The notes beneath the pieces are model-generated. The model was not told the DNA's origin. It did not search any database and worked only from the letters and a program-made list of their open reading frames with translations. Positions 1 to 5,328 of a DNA stretch of 10,516 nucleotides are shown here, in pieces. Origin of the DNA: Baffinella frigidus (Eukaryota > Cryptophyceae > Cryptomonadales > Baffinellaceae); contig MU646390.1 in the NCBI GenBank assembly GCA_026770585.1, positions 613,481 through 623,996 on the forward strand. Direction: 5' to 3'. The translations under genes and the position numbers were made by a program. Position 1 is the first letter of the stretch, and every line of letters begins with the position of its first letter.

Positions 1-98
1 CCCTAAACCCTAAACCCTAAACCCTAAACCCTAAACCCTAAACCCTAAACCCTAAACCCTAAACCCTAAACCCTAAACCCTAAACCCTAAACCCTGAA
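1..98 (+). repeat. terminal telomere array (CCCTAAA)n
   Basis: Thirteen uninterrupted CCCTAAA units fill 1-91, followed by one CCCTGAA. The C-rich strand reads 5' to 3' away from the start of the window, which is the orientation of a left chromosome end; the G-rich TTTAGGG strand would run outward. This heptamer is the Arabidopsis-type telomere, known from plants, green algae, cryptophytes and alveolates. The perfect array begins exactly at base 1, so the true array is probably longer and cut by the assembly. Confidence 0.97.
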
Positions 99-315
99 CT
101 GATGGTTTCCCTCTGAACCCTTCACCCTAAACACCAAACACTAAACATCAAACTCGGTTGCCAACCCCTCTCGGACTTGTGTAGGTGGACTTGTGTAGGT
201 GTGGTTACTCTCGAAGTTGTGTAGGTGTGGTTAGGCGAACAGTCTCGTAGGAATGTCCTCTTCAACTTTTTTTGAAGGACTAACCGTGAGTGCTCGTCAA
301 ACCCTGAACTCTGAA
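99..315. repeat. subtelomeric spacer with a short tandem repeat
   Basis: Mixed sequence between the terminal and first interstitial telomere arrays. Scattered heptamer variants occur at its edges (aaacacc, aaacact, ccctgaa). At 172-235 an imperfect tandem repeat with the core acttgtgtaggtg occurs three times, twice followed by tggtta. No open frame with exon character was seen. Confidence 0.6.
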
Positions 316-407
316 CCCTAAACCCTAAACCCTAAAACCCAAACCCTAAACCCTAAACCCTAAACCCTAAACCCTAAACCCTAAACCCTAAACCCTAAAC
401 CCTAAAA
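316..407 (+). repeat. interstitial telomere array
   Basis: Thirteen CCCTAAA-type units in the same orientation as the chromosome end. Two are length variants: one of 8 bases (ccctaaaa) and one of 6 (cccaaa). The array ends in aaaacag, directly before the first copy of the WD40-like exon start. It may therefore be an old telomere end or part of an intron. Confidence 0.95.
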
Positions 408-410
408 CAG

Positions 411-456
411 GTATCCGAGATGCGGATTTGGACGGTGGAGGGGCAACTAACTCATC
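411..456 (+). pseudogene. truncated WD40-like exon start, copy 1
   Basis: After an acag that could serve as a 3' splice site, the sequence reads V-S-E-M-R-I-W-T-V-E-G-Q-L, homologous to the longer copy at 881. A 4-base insertion (aact) shifts the frame after Q-L, and the copy ends at ctcatc, running straight into telomere-like heptamers. Differences from the 881 copy are almost all at third codon positions (GTA/GTG, TCC/TCA, ATT/ATC, CAA/CAG). It is most likely a non-functional tandem duplicate of an exon start. Confidence 0.55.
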
Positions 457-579
457 CTAAACCCCAAACTCCAAACCCCAAACCCCAAACCCCAAACCCT
501 AAACCCCTAACCCCTAAACCCTAAACCCTACACTCAAGATAAACGCTCAACACGACACGCTAACCTGGAAAAAAAGCAG
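457..579 (+). repeat. degenerate telomere heptamers (CCCCAAA/CCCTAAA)
   Basis: Runs of cctaaac, cccaaac and cccctaa with a 7-base beat, followed by a conserved tail (cactcaagataaacgctcaa and acacgctaacctgg) and an A-rich stretch ending in gcag. The same tail recurs before the copy at 881 and in shortened form before 726, so it belongs to the duplicated unit. The ctaac in the tail followed by a terminal cag resembles a branch point and acceptor. Confidence 0.8.
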
Positions 580-621
580 GTGTCAGAGCTGCGGATCTGG
601 ACGGTGGAGGGGTAGCTCATC
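580..621 (+). pseudogene. truncated WD40-like exon start, copy 2 (stop codon)
   Basis: The copy follows gcag and reads V-S-E-L-R-I-W-T-V-E-G and then a TAG stop where the other copies have CAA or CAG. It breaks off at the same ctcatc junction into heptamers as copies 1 and 3. The stop marks this copy as dead coding sequence. Confidence 0.6.
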
Positions 622-725
622 CTAAACTCTAAACCCCAAACCCCAAACCCCAAACCCTCAACCCCAACCCCCTAACCCCTAAACCCTACACTCAAGATAA
701 ACGCTAAACACTAAACCCTAAACAG
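622..725 (+). repeat. degenerate telomere heptamers between exon-start copies
   Basis: Continuous cctaaac, cccaaac and cccctaa units, then a shortened form of the cactcaagataaacgct tail, ending in aaacag before the next copy. It is equivalent in structure to 457-579 and 772-880. Confidence 0.8.
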
Positions 726-771
726 GTGTCAGAACTGCGGATTTGGACGGTGGAGGGGCAACTAACTCATC
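726..771 (+). pseudogene. truncated WD40-like exon start, copy 3
   Basis: After aacag it reads V-S-E-L-R-I-W-T-V-E-G-Q-L and carries the same 4-base aact insertion as copy 1, with the same breakpoint at ctcatc. Copies 1 and 3 are therefore closest relatives. Starts of the four copies are 169, 146 and 155 bases apart, a tandem repeat with a unit near 150-170 bases. Confidence 0.55.
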
Positions 772-880
772 CTAAACCCTAAACCCCAAACCCCAAACCC
801 TAAACCCCAACCCCCTAACCCCTAAACCCTACACTCAAGATAAACGCTCAACACGACACGCTAACCTGGGAAAAAAGCAG
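772..880 (+). repeat. degenerate heptamers with conserved tail and putative acceptor
   Basis: Heptamers cctaaac and cccaaac, then the conserved tail cactcaagataaacgctcaa and acacgctaacctgg, then an A-rich stretch ending in gcag at 877-880. If the sequence at 881 is an exon, this is its intron end. The ctaac motif at 861-865 is placed suitably for a branch point, but there is no long polypyrimidine tract. Confidence 0.7.
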
Positions 881-1033
881 GTGTCAGAGCTACGGATCTG
901 GACGGTGGAGGGGCAGCTCATCGGGCAGTTCGGGCCGGACTCCTGGGACCTGACGCTCAAGTGCGTGAACACGATGGTGAGCGTGGATGAGGGGGGGGAC
1001 GACGACGATGCGGAAGTTGAGCTGGAGGAGCAG
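881..1033 (+). CDS. candidate internal exon, WD40-repeat-like protein
   Basis: An open frame of 51 codons lies between CAG at 878-880 and GTACGG at 1034. It reads V-S-E then LRIWTVEGQLIGQFGPDSW, then D-L-T-L-K-C-V-N-T-M, then an acidic tail with D-D-D-D and ending V-E-L-E-E-Q. The pattern of hydrophobic-R-I-W-T followed by GQ-hydrophobic-IG-x-FG and W-D-L resembles the end of a WD40 blade in WDR49/WDR64-like proteins, which are often ciliary. That assignment is from memory and only moderate. A second possible donor, ATG|GTGAGC near 974, would end the exon after N-T-M. Three truncated copies of its start lie upstream with mainly synonymous differences, which supports the frame. No start codon or complete gene is visible, so it may be a relic. 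Confidence 0.5.
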
Positions 1034-1330
1034 GTACGGGAGCCCGCCCGAAACCCGAAACCCCAACCCCTGAACCCTGAAGCCTTTAGTCGCCGTGTGT
1101 GACTCTGGCGGTGTTTGGGTTCGGAGCCCACCCCGCATAATTATTTTAAATGGGTGAAACCATGTGTTGTACGTTTTGTACGGAGTCGCGTCCAAGTGTG
1201 TTGAGGATGATGTGGAAGTTGAGCTGGAGGAGCAGGCACGGGAGCCCACCCTGAACCCGAAACTATTCGCCTGGGTAGCCTTGTGTGGACGGTGACGTCG
1301 GAGCCCACCCCGCACAAGTGTTTTTAAATG
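1013..1330 (+). repeat. direct segmental duplication of exon end and flank
   Basis: Two copies lie at about 1013-1145 and 1212-1330. Both begin ggaagttgagctggaggagc, continue into a cgggagccc-type sequence with accc-g-aaac heptamers, and end in tcggagcccaccccgca and tttttaaatgggt. The second copy has caggcacggg in place of caggtacggg and so lacks the GT donor. The duplication covers the last codons of the candidate WD40-like exon and the start of its downstream intron. Confidence 0.75.
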
Positions 1331-1455
1331 GGTTGGAAAAGACACGTATAAAATGAGTTGGAAAAGACTCGTTTTTAAATGGGTTGGAAAAGACTCGTTT
1401 TGTACGGAGTCGCGTCCAAGTGTGTGAACACGATGGTGAGCGTGGAGGAGGAGTA
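1324..1455 (+). repeat. short tandem repeat and duplicate of exon piece K-C-V-N-T-M
   Basis: The unit aaatgggttggaaaagactc and close variants occur three times at 1326-1395. It is followed by gttttgtacggagtcgcgtc, also present near 1166, and then by caagtgtgtgaacacgatgg and tgagcgtgg. The last part repeats 960-985 and keeps the codons for K-C-V-N-T-M with one synonymous change (TGC/TGT). A TAG follows soon after, so this copy is not open for long. Confidence 0.65.
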
Positions 1456-1735
1456 GAGTCGTTTCCTGAGGAGAACAGAGGTCCGCACGTGATGTGGGCT
1501 TATATCTCCTTATAGTGGACGTGACCTGTGTAAAGTCACTCTGGTCATCCTATGGGGTAGTATCCCCGGAGGGGGGGGGGGTGACGAGGGGGATGAGGAG
1601 CTGGAGGAGCAGGAGGCCACACGAGAACGCTAGAGGGGCCTATTCAAAATCAGGGTGCTTTAAAAAGTGGGCATTTGTGTATTAACTTTCGTTTATTGTT
1701 CACGTTACTAGCCATATATTGGCCAGTCACGAAGT
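1456..1735. other. non-coding spacer with a G12 run
   Basis: Nothing gene-like was found. It holds a homopolymer run of about 12 G near 1569-1580, within a GA- and GC-rich patch. A stretch near 1628-1645 (gaacgctagaggggcctatt) resembles the end of the dispersed repeat at 1736-1809. A 63-codon open frame from 1494 shows no recognisable features. Confidence 0.5.
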
Positions 1736-1809
1736 TGGAATACCTTATCCTGGTACAAATATCTACAACCCCACATATAAATAGGCCTCTCTAGCATTCC
1801 CGAGTGGGG
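1736..1809 (-). repeat. dispersed repeat, inverted relative to its copy at 5126-5200
   Basis: The reverse complement reads ccactcgggaatgct at one end, then atatgtggggttgta, and ends gtaccaggataaggtattcc. This matches 5126-5200 along its whole length with scattered substitutions. A more diverged relative forms the left end of the element at 7703-7918, which also starts ccactcgag and contains aatgtggggttgt and gtaccag. These are probably copies or solo ends of one miniature inverted-repeat family. Confidence 0.7.
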
Positions 1810-1823
1810 AACAGGTCCTCCCG

Positions 1824-2145
1824 AACGCCAGGACTTATTTGGATGCGACTCTGGTACGCAACATTACACTCAATGTGTCAAATGGGTTGTACAGCCATCT
1901 ATCGTAAGTTGCTGTACCGAGTCGCAAATAAGGCGCCCTTTCCGTACCACGCCAGATTCCAGGAAGGTGTCGCCGAAAGTCAATTTCCCCTGAAGGCAGT
2001 TGTTTTCAAAAGTCAAATACCGAGGCGTTCGGGGTTACCTGACCCCGAACGCTAGGACTTATTTGGACGTGACTCTGGTGCGAAATAGTATAATTAGTGT
2101 TTTAATTGGGTTGTAAAGTTGCCCTTTCCGTATGGCAGGAACCTG
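1824..2145 (+). repeat. direct duplication with a central hairpin
   Basis: Copy one (about 1818-1950) and copy two (about 2045-2145) both read cgaacgc-aggacttatttgg, then gactctggt, then aatgggttgta or aattgggttgta, and later gccctttccgta. Within copy one the end (gtaccgagtcgcaaataagg) is a partial reverse complement of its start, so the unit can fold back. No protein family could be recognised in the 83-codon frame here. Confidence 0.65.
2025..2052. repeat. hairpin, 11-base stem
   Basis: gcgttcggggt at 2025-2035 and accccgaacgc at 2042-2052 are exact reverse complements around a 6-base loop, tacctg. It sits at the junction between the two copies of the duplication above. Confidence 0.85.
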
Positions 2146-2159
2146 GATGCTCTAATGCA

Positions 2160-2281
2160 AATTTCATCAAAAGTCAACTTACCCTGTGGGCAGTCAACTT
2201 TAAAGATTTTCTAATGCACAGTTGGTCACGTTACCGCTAAATCTAGGGGTCCCGAAACCCTCGAAGCCCACCACCGTGTGG
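2160..2281 (-). mobile_element. truncated MITE, CCACACGGTGGGCTACGAGG family
   Basis: Read on the minus strand from 2281, it starts ccacacggtggtgggcttcg, then agggtttcgg, atttagcggtaacgtg, agaaaatct and aagttgacttttgatgaaa. The same order of blocks is found in the + copies at 5850-5987 and 8183-8340. The second terminal inverted repeat, present in those copies, is not recognisable here, so this copy is truncated or decayed. Confidence 0.65.
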
Positions 2282-2323
2282 ACCCTAACCTCATCTCCAC
2301 AAAAGTATTAATTAATTGTTTTT

Positions 2324-2397
2324 GGTGCAACGCAATTTACTACACAAACGCTTTACTATTACTTTTATGAGCAAATCGTGTAGTAATTTTCGTTACC
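2324..2397. mobile_element. small fold-back element, GAAAATTACTACAC family
   Basis: The left end ggtgcaacgcaatttactac is an imperfect reverse complement of the right end gtgtagtaattttcgttacc. The interior (aaacgctttactattac...) matches the centre of the element at 7967-8106 (ggatgctttaatatcac...). It is probably a shorter or older relative of that element. The 110 bases upstream and downstream hold no gene. Confidence 0.6.
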
Positions 2398-2502
2398 GTA
2401 ACCCACCGAGTGGAGGGCGATCACCAGCAAACCGTTTGGAAATGTTTTTACCAGGACGATAGCACACCCGAGCATGCTACGTGTCTGGCTTTCCGTATGG
2501 CA
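2398..2502. other. spacer, nothing recognised
   Basis: Unique-looking sequence with no exon-like frame, inverted repeat or heptamer run that I could support. Its start, gtaacccaccgagtgg, resembles the ccactcggtgggc terminus of the element at 8183 in reverse. Confidence 0.4.
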
Positions 2503-2595
2503 GGACCCGAATTCGGCTTATCCCCGGCCATTCCTCAGGCCGTTCATGGGGTGGTGCGCACACGGGCCTGAACCCTAAGCCTTGAACCATGGCAG

Positions 2596-2652
2596 GACCC
2601 GGATTCGGACGAGGAGAAGACCGCGGGGATTCACAAGGCGGCTCAGTGCTTA
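2596..2652 (+). pseudogene. acidic exon fragment copy (DPDSDEEKTAGIHKAA)
   Basis: Following ggcag at 2591-2595 the frame reads DPDSDEEKTAGIHKAAQCL and then enters the splice-site minisatellite. It is a copy of the candidate exon at 3067-3128, differing by GAC to AAG (D to K) and by synonymous changes. It has no obvious donor and is probably a partial exon duplicate. Confidence 0.4.
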
Positions 2653-2796
2653 GTGTCTGGCTTTCGAGTGCTTAGTGTCTGGCTTTCTGTTTTCTCCTTA
2701 GCACTTAGTGTCTGGCTTTCTGTTTTCTCCTTAGCACTTTGTGTCTGGCTTTCTGTTTTCTCCTTAGTGCTTAGTGTCTGGCTTTCTGCTTTGCAG
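2641..2796 (+). repeat. 3' splice-site-like minisatellite, block 1
   Basis: It begins with two shorter units, gcttagtgtctggctttcga. These are followed by units of about 33 bases built of cacttagtgtctggctttct plus gttttctccttag, and the last unit ends ggctttctgctttgcag immediately before GAC at 2797. The pyrimidine-rich run plus TAG or CAG in each unit is what a 3' splice site looks like. Because 33 is divisible by 3, the frame stays open and gives a hydrophobic repeat V-W-L-S-V-F-S-L-A-L-S in phase with the acidic exon, but this is more likely intronic. Confidence 0.7.
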
Positions 2797-2887
2797 GACC
2801 CGGATTCGGACGAGGCCATTCCTGAGGCGAGCCGTTCCTGGGGTGGTGCGCACACGGGCCTGAACCCTAACCCTTGAACCATGGTAG

Positions 2888-2940
2888 GACCCGGATTCGG
2901 ACGAGGAGGACACCGCGGGGGTCTACAAGGCGGCTCAGTG
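2888..2940 (+). pseudogene. acidic exon fragment copy (DPDSDEEDTAGVYKAA)
   Basis: After ggtag at 2883-2887 the frame reads DPDSDEEDTAGVYKAAQCL. Compared with the copies at 2596 and 3067, I-H is replaced by V-Y; the other changes are synonymous. It runs into minisatellite block 2 with no visible donor. Confidence 0.4.
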
Positions 2941-3066
2941 CTTAGTGTTTGGCTTTCGAGTGCTTAGTGTCTGGCTTTCGAGTGCTTAGTGTCTGGCTTT
3001 CGAGTGATTAGTGTCTGGCTTTCTGTTTTCTCCTTAGTGCTTAGTGTCTGGCTTTCTGCTTTGCAG
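2937..3066 (+). repeat. 3' splice-site-like minisatellite, block 2
   Basis: Several short units gcttagtgtctggctttcga (some with ttt or att variants), then one long unit with gttttctccttag, then ggctttctgctttgcag ending at 3066. It is the same structure as block 1 with a different number of short and long units, placed directly before the next exon-like copy. Confidence 0.7.
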
Positions 3067-3128
3067 GACCCGGATTCGGACGAGGAGGACACCGCGGGAA
3101 TCCACAAGGCCAATACTCTCTCCATGCT
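3067..3128 (+). CDS. candidate exon, acidic (DPDSDEEDTAGIHKANTLSML)
   Basis: The segment is preceded by a good acceptor (tttctgctttgcag) and reads DPDSDEEDTAGIHKANTL then S-M-L. It is followed by GTGCGTACCC at 3129, or GTACCC at 3133, as possible donors. In related downstream copies the same place reads GTGAGTACC, a consensus-like donor. The family is not recognised. Of the copies in 2596-3128 this one is the best exon candidate, because it has both splice-site-like ends. Whether it is expressed cannot be judged. Confidence 0.4.
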
Positions 3129-4015
3129 GTGCGTACCCTACGCCCAAACCCCTGAACCCCCTCACCTTTATTGATACCGACGTCACACCCTGAACCCTGA
3201 ACGCTGAGCCCTGAACCGAGTACCCTGAGTACCCTACACCCGAATAGAGGGTTGAGTACCCTACACCCGAATAGAGGTGAGGCCCTAACCATACTCTTTC
3301 GATGCTGTGCGTACCCTACACCCGAAACCCTCAACGCTAAACCCTGAATGCTAAACCCTAACCCTGAACCCTCAGCCCAGACACTAAACCCCACACCGTA
3401 AACGCAACACCCCTCTCCATGCTGTGAGTACCCTACACCCGAATAGAGGGTTGAGGGGCGAGGCCCTAACCATACTCTCTCTATGCTGTGCGTACCCTAC
3501 GCTCAAAACCCTCAACGCCAATCCCTGAATCCTAGCTCTGTTTCAGTCGAGTTGACTCTAACCAAACTCTCTCGATGCTGTGCGTACCCTACACCCGAAA
3601 CCCTGAGCACTGAATCCTGAACCTGAATCCCAAACCCCAAACTCCAACACCCTCTCCATGCTGTGAGTACCCTACACCCGAAACTCTCATCTCGAAAGAT
3701 AACTGAATCGGTTCCTTAATTAGAGTTTCTCATTTAATTAGGAGGCCTAGTTGAATTTACTATGCCCTAACTAATTTCTCCTATGCAACCTCCTATTGAA
3801 AAGGAACTCTCCCCATGCTGTGAGTACCCTACACCCGAAACTGTCACGTCCATTCCTGAGTCCATTCAATATATCTAGGCCACGCTTCCAACATTTTTCG
3901 TGCCCGAACCATACTCTCTCTATGCTGTCAGTACCCTACGCCCAAAACCCTCAACGCTAAACCCGAACCATACTCTCTCCATGCTGTGGGAACCCTACAC
4001 CCGAAACCCTCAACG
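3105..4015 (+). repeat. minisatellite: exon end plus 5' splice-site-like unit, 9 copies
   Basis: The core actctctccatgctgtg-gta followed by ccctacacccgaaaccctc occurs nine times, near 3111, 3290, 3408, 3471, 3567, 3649, 3806, 3910 and 3969. The junction base varies: gtgagtacc in three copies, gtgcgtacc in four, gtcagtacc in one, gtgggaacc in one. Most are preceded by taaccat or gaaccat, and the sequence between them is heptamers such as cctgaac and acgctaa. The unit looks like the end of the exon at 3067-3128 plus its intron start, amplified. A secondary repeat, gagtaccctacacccgaata, lies at 3220-3275. Confidence 0.75.
3688..3810 (-). mobile_element. MITE copy, CATCTCGAAAGATAACTGAATC family
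   Basis: It starts catctcgaaagataactgaa at 3688 and continues tcggttcc, taattagagttt, taattaggaggc, tatgccctaactaatttctc and gaaaaggaa. This is the reverse complement, with scattered substitutions, of the element at 7210-7350. The distal terminal repeat is missing: the copy ends at about 3810 in the ctctccccatgctg of the surrounding minisatellite. So it either inserted in that repeat and lost its end, or was cut by later repeat expansion. Confidence 0.8.
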
Positions 4016-4194
4016 ATCCACCGGGCCCCAACCCCCAAACCGTAAACCGTAAGCCAGGTCCGCGCCGACCTCCAACCCCCAACCCCCAAACCCTAAACGC
4101 TCAACTAGGTAAACGCTAAATGTTGAACGGTAATCGTTCCACCAGGTTCGCGAAACAAAATTGCCCTGAAACAAAACTGTGATGGTCAAACCAG
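4016..4194 (+). repeat. degenerate heptamers before candidate exon
   Basis: cccccaaaccgtaaaccgta, then cccaacc and cctaaac units, then acgctaaatgttgaacggta. The motif ccaccaggttcgcg at 4139 and caaaccaggttcgcg at 4188 are two copies of the acceptor and exon start used at 4195, and a weaker one (ccaggtccgcgcc) lies near 4055. The start of the next exon has thus been duplicated as in the WD40-like case. Confidence 0.65.
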
Positions 4195-4303
4195 GTTCGC
4201 GCCGGGTGCGGAGATGCAGATGAGTTTGGAAGAGAGTCTTCTTGCCGAGGATATCATCGAGGATATCGAGGCGGGCGGCGTTCTCTCTCCGGAGAAGGCT
4301 GGG
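4195..4303 (+). CDS. candidate exon, EESLLAEDIIEDIEAG protein segment
   Basis: Bounded by ccag at 4191-4194 and GGG|GTACTG at 4304. After one base of a split codon it reads 36 codons: F-A-P-G-A then EMQMSLEESLLAEDIIEDIE, then A-G-G-V-L-S-P-E-K-A-G. It is acidic and amphipathic, probably helical; no family is recognised. The copy at 4460-4531 keeps the protein pattern with mostly conservative changes, and its GGG|GTAACC donor lies at the matching place, which supports both the frame and the exon end. Confidence 0.5.
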
Positions 4304-4331
4304 GTACTGCACCCTGAACCCTCACCCCTAA

Positions 4332-4350
4332 ATCGAGGAGATCGGGGGAA
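4332..4350 (+). pseudogene. short fragment of the IEEIEAG exon
   Basis: aatcgaggagatcggggg matches atcgaggagatcgaggcggg of the exon copy at 4460-4531. It lies alone between heptamers and the CATAAAG array, so it is a remnant only. Confidence 0.4.
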
Positions 4351-4359
4351 TTGTTGAAC

Positions 4360-4450
4360 CATAAAGCATAAAGCATAACGCGCATAACGCATGAAGCATA
4401 AAACATAAAACATAAAGCGTTAAGTATATACAGCATGCAGCATAAAGCGT
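4360..4450 (+). repeat. degenerate 7-base array CATAAAG/CATAAAA
   Basis: Units cataaag, cataacg, catgaag and cataaaa follow one another, most 7 bases long with a few longer spacers, up to the cataaagcgtagagcgtga before the second exon copy. The period equals that of the telomere repeat although the unit is different. Confidence 0.7.
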
Positions 4451-4459
4451 AGAGCGTGA

Positions 4460-4531
4460 GAGAGCCTGTTGAGAGAGGATGTCATCGAGGAGATCGAGGC
4501 GGGAGATGTTTTCTCTCTAGAGAAGCCTGGG
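4460..4531 (+). CDS. candidate exon copy, ESLLREDVIEEIEAG
   Basis: The frame reads ESLLREDVIEEIEAGDVFSL then E-K-P-G and ends at GGG|GTAACC (4532). It is aligned residue for residue with ESLLAEDIIEDIEAGGVLSP then E-K-A-G of 4195-4303. I/V, D/E, L/F and A/P changes dominate, as expected from protein-level selection. Its upstream end is merged with the CATAAAG array, so it lacks the first dozen codons and an acceptor and may be a pseudo-exon. Confidence 0.4.
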
Positions 4532-4586
4532 GTAACCCCCACACTCTAAAACATATACAGCATACAGAGCGAGACCCCGCCGGCAG

Positions 4587-4640
4587 GCTCGTGAGCGCCC
4601 GCGTGACCGGTCACGCGGACGCCGAAGCCAACTGTCCGAG
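4587..4640 (+). other. possible exon with 20-base perfect palindrome
   Basis: A segment between ccggcag (ending 4586) and GTGACTGCC (4641) reads L-V-S-A-R-V-T-G-H-A-D-A-E-A-N-C-P in one open frame. It contains the perfect palindrome ccgcgtgaccggtcacgcgg at 4599-4618. There is no second copy for comparison, so coding potential is uncertain; the palindrome itself is certain. Confidence 0.3.
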
Positions 4641-4856
4641 GTGACTGCCTTGCGTGTGCCTTCTTCGGTGGTAATCTGGCTAGGTGTGAACCCCAGTTGG
4701 CTAACAGTTTGCTCCTCACCACGGGGGGAAGCATGAATTACGAACCCTACACCCCAAACCCTGAAGCATGAACCACGATGTCTTCCCTAGCCCCACACCC
4801 TAGACCCTAACCCCAAACCCTACAACATAAAACACAAACCCGAAACGCGAAAACAG
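4641..4856 (+). repeat. spacer and heptamer run before VQEEKAG exon copy 1
   Basis: From 4641 to 4735 the sequence is unique, with no gene seen. From about 4740 it passes into ccctaca, cctgaag, cctagac, cctaacc and acgcgaa units ending in aaaacag at 4850-4856. Confidence 0.55.
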
Positions 4857-4913
4857 GTTCAGGAGGAGAAGGCGGGGTCCATGGCCTTATCCTCGGCGCT
4901 TGACTTTCTCTCT
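4857..4913 (+). pseudogene. VQEEKAGSMALSSALDF exon fragment, copy 1
   Basis: Following acag the frame reads VQEEKAGSMALSSALDFLS. It then breaks into aacccccaaatcc and the CCACCCT array, where the full copy at 5497 continues with M-E-E-E-G. It is one of four copies at 4857, 5058, 5253 and 5497, spaced about 195-245 bases. Confidence 0.5.
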
Positions 4914-4923
4914 AACCCCCAAA

Positions 4924-4961
4924 TCCTCCACCCTCCACCCTCCACCCTCCACCCTCCACCC
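4924..4961 (+). repeat. (CCCTCCA)n heptamer array
   Basis: Five adjacent ccctcca-type units, a different 7-mer from the telomere repeat but with the same period, ending at ccccgtggg. Confidence 0.9.
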
Positions 4962-4962
4962 C

Positions 4963-4995
4963 GTGGGTTTCCGCATAAACCCCAAACAACCCTGG
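4963..4995 (+). pseudogene. VGFRINPKQP fragment, copy 1
   Basis: The frame reads V-G-F-R-I-N-P-K-Q-P-W and is followed by TGA at 4999. The copy at 5329 gives the same ten residues with differences GGT/GGC, ATA/ATC, AAA/AAG and CCC/CCG, all synonymous. That pattern argues for former coding sequence. No donor or acceptor is clear. Confidence 0.4.
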
Positions 4996-5057
4996 CTCTG
5001 AACAATAACTACCGTTAGGATCCTTCTGAACCTAATTCAACGGTTCATTAGGCGAAC

Positions 5058-5125
5058 GATGAGAAGGCAGGGTCCATGGCCTTATCCTCGGCGCGCGATT
5101 TCTTCTCGATGGAGGAGGAAGGCCT
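5058..5125 (+). pseudogene. VQEEKAGSM exon, copy 2, interrupted by a dispersed repeat
   Basis: Reads DEKAGSMALSSARDFFSMEE then E-G-L, matching the full copy at 5497. Right after G-L, where other copies continue T-Y-G-R-P, the dispersed repeat at 5126 begins. The usual gttcag start is altered to gaacgat. Confidence 0.5.
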
Positions 5126-5200
5126 CCACTCGAGAATGCTGGAGGGTCCTATTTACATGTGGGGTTCTGCATATTTGTACCAGGATAGGGTATTCCAACC
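5126..5200 (+). repeat. dispersed repeat copy (relative of 1736-1809)
   Basis: ccactcgagaatgctggagg, cctatttacatgtggggttc and gtaccaggatagggtattcc are the inverted equivalent of 1736-1809. The final part, gggtattccaaccgaaac, is repeated near 5432-5450 in the next intron-like unit. So part of this element has been carried along in the local tandem duplications. Confidence 0.7.
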
Positions 5201-5252
5201 GAAACTCTGAACCTTGAACCCTCCTCCTGAACCAAATTCAACGGTAAATCAG

Positions 5253-5300
5253 GTTCAGGAGGAGAAGGCGGCCTTATCCGCGGCGCGAGATTTCTCCCCT
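5253..5300 (+). pseudogene. VQEEKAALSAARDF exon fragment, copy 3
   Basis: Preceded by atcag; reads VQEEKAALSAARDFSPES, lacking the four codons G-S-M-A found in the other copies, and then runs into heptamers (aatccca, aacccta). Upstream, ctcctcctgaacc-aattcaacggtaaa-cagg is shared with the sequence before copy 4, so intron and exon were duplicated together. Confidence 0.5.
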
Positions 5301-5328
5301 GAATCCCAAACCCTACGCCCTCAACCCC

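Larger units (their letters stand above)
2503..2887 (+). repeat. direct repeat: aggacccg-attcgg ... acacgggcctgaaccc
   Basis: Two copies, about 2503-2594 and 2794-2887, share gcaggacccg-attcgg, ggccattcct-aggc, gccgttc-tggggtggtgcg, cacacgggcctgaacccta and ttgaaccatgg-agg. In the second copy the frame reads D-P-D-S-D-E-A-I-P-E-A-S-R-S-W. In the first, a substitution and an indel break that frame. Each copy ends directly at the next aggacccggattcgg, so the whole 2503-3100 region is a nested tandem array. Confidence 0.7.

Noticed and set aside
890-1345. 151-codon minus-strand frame
   Set aside because: Antisense to the WD40-like exon and its duplicated flank; the synonymous pattern between copies supports the + strand.
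2643-2882. Minus-strand frame of K-T-E-S-Q-T-L-S repeats, and + frame of V-W-L-S-V-F-S-L repeats
   Set aside because: Both are open because the minisatellite unit is 33 bases. The 3' splice-site reading of the unit explains the sequence better.
3105-4015. CRISPR array
   Set aside because: Repeats are regular in part, but spacers are heptamers, repeat copies vary and the DNA is a eukaryotic chromosome end.
4010-4436. Minus-strand frames of 60-100 codons
   Set aside because: Antisense to the EESLLAED exon and to the CATAAAG array (M-F-Y-V-L-C-F-M repeats); no independent support.
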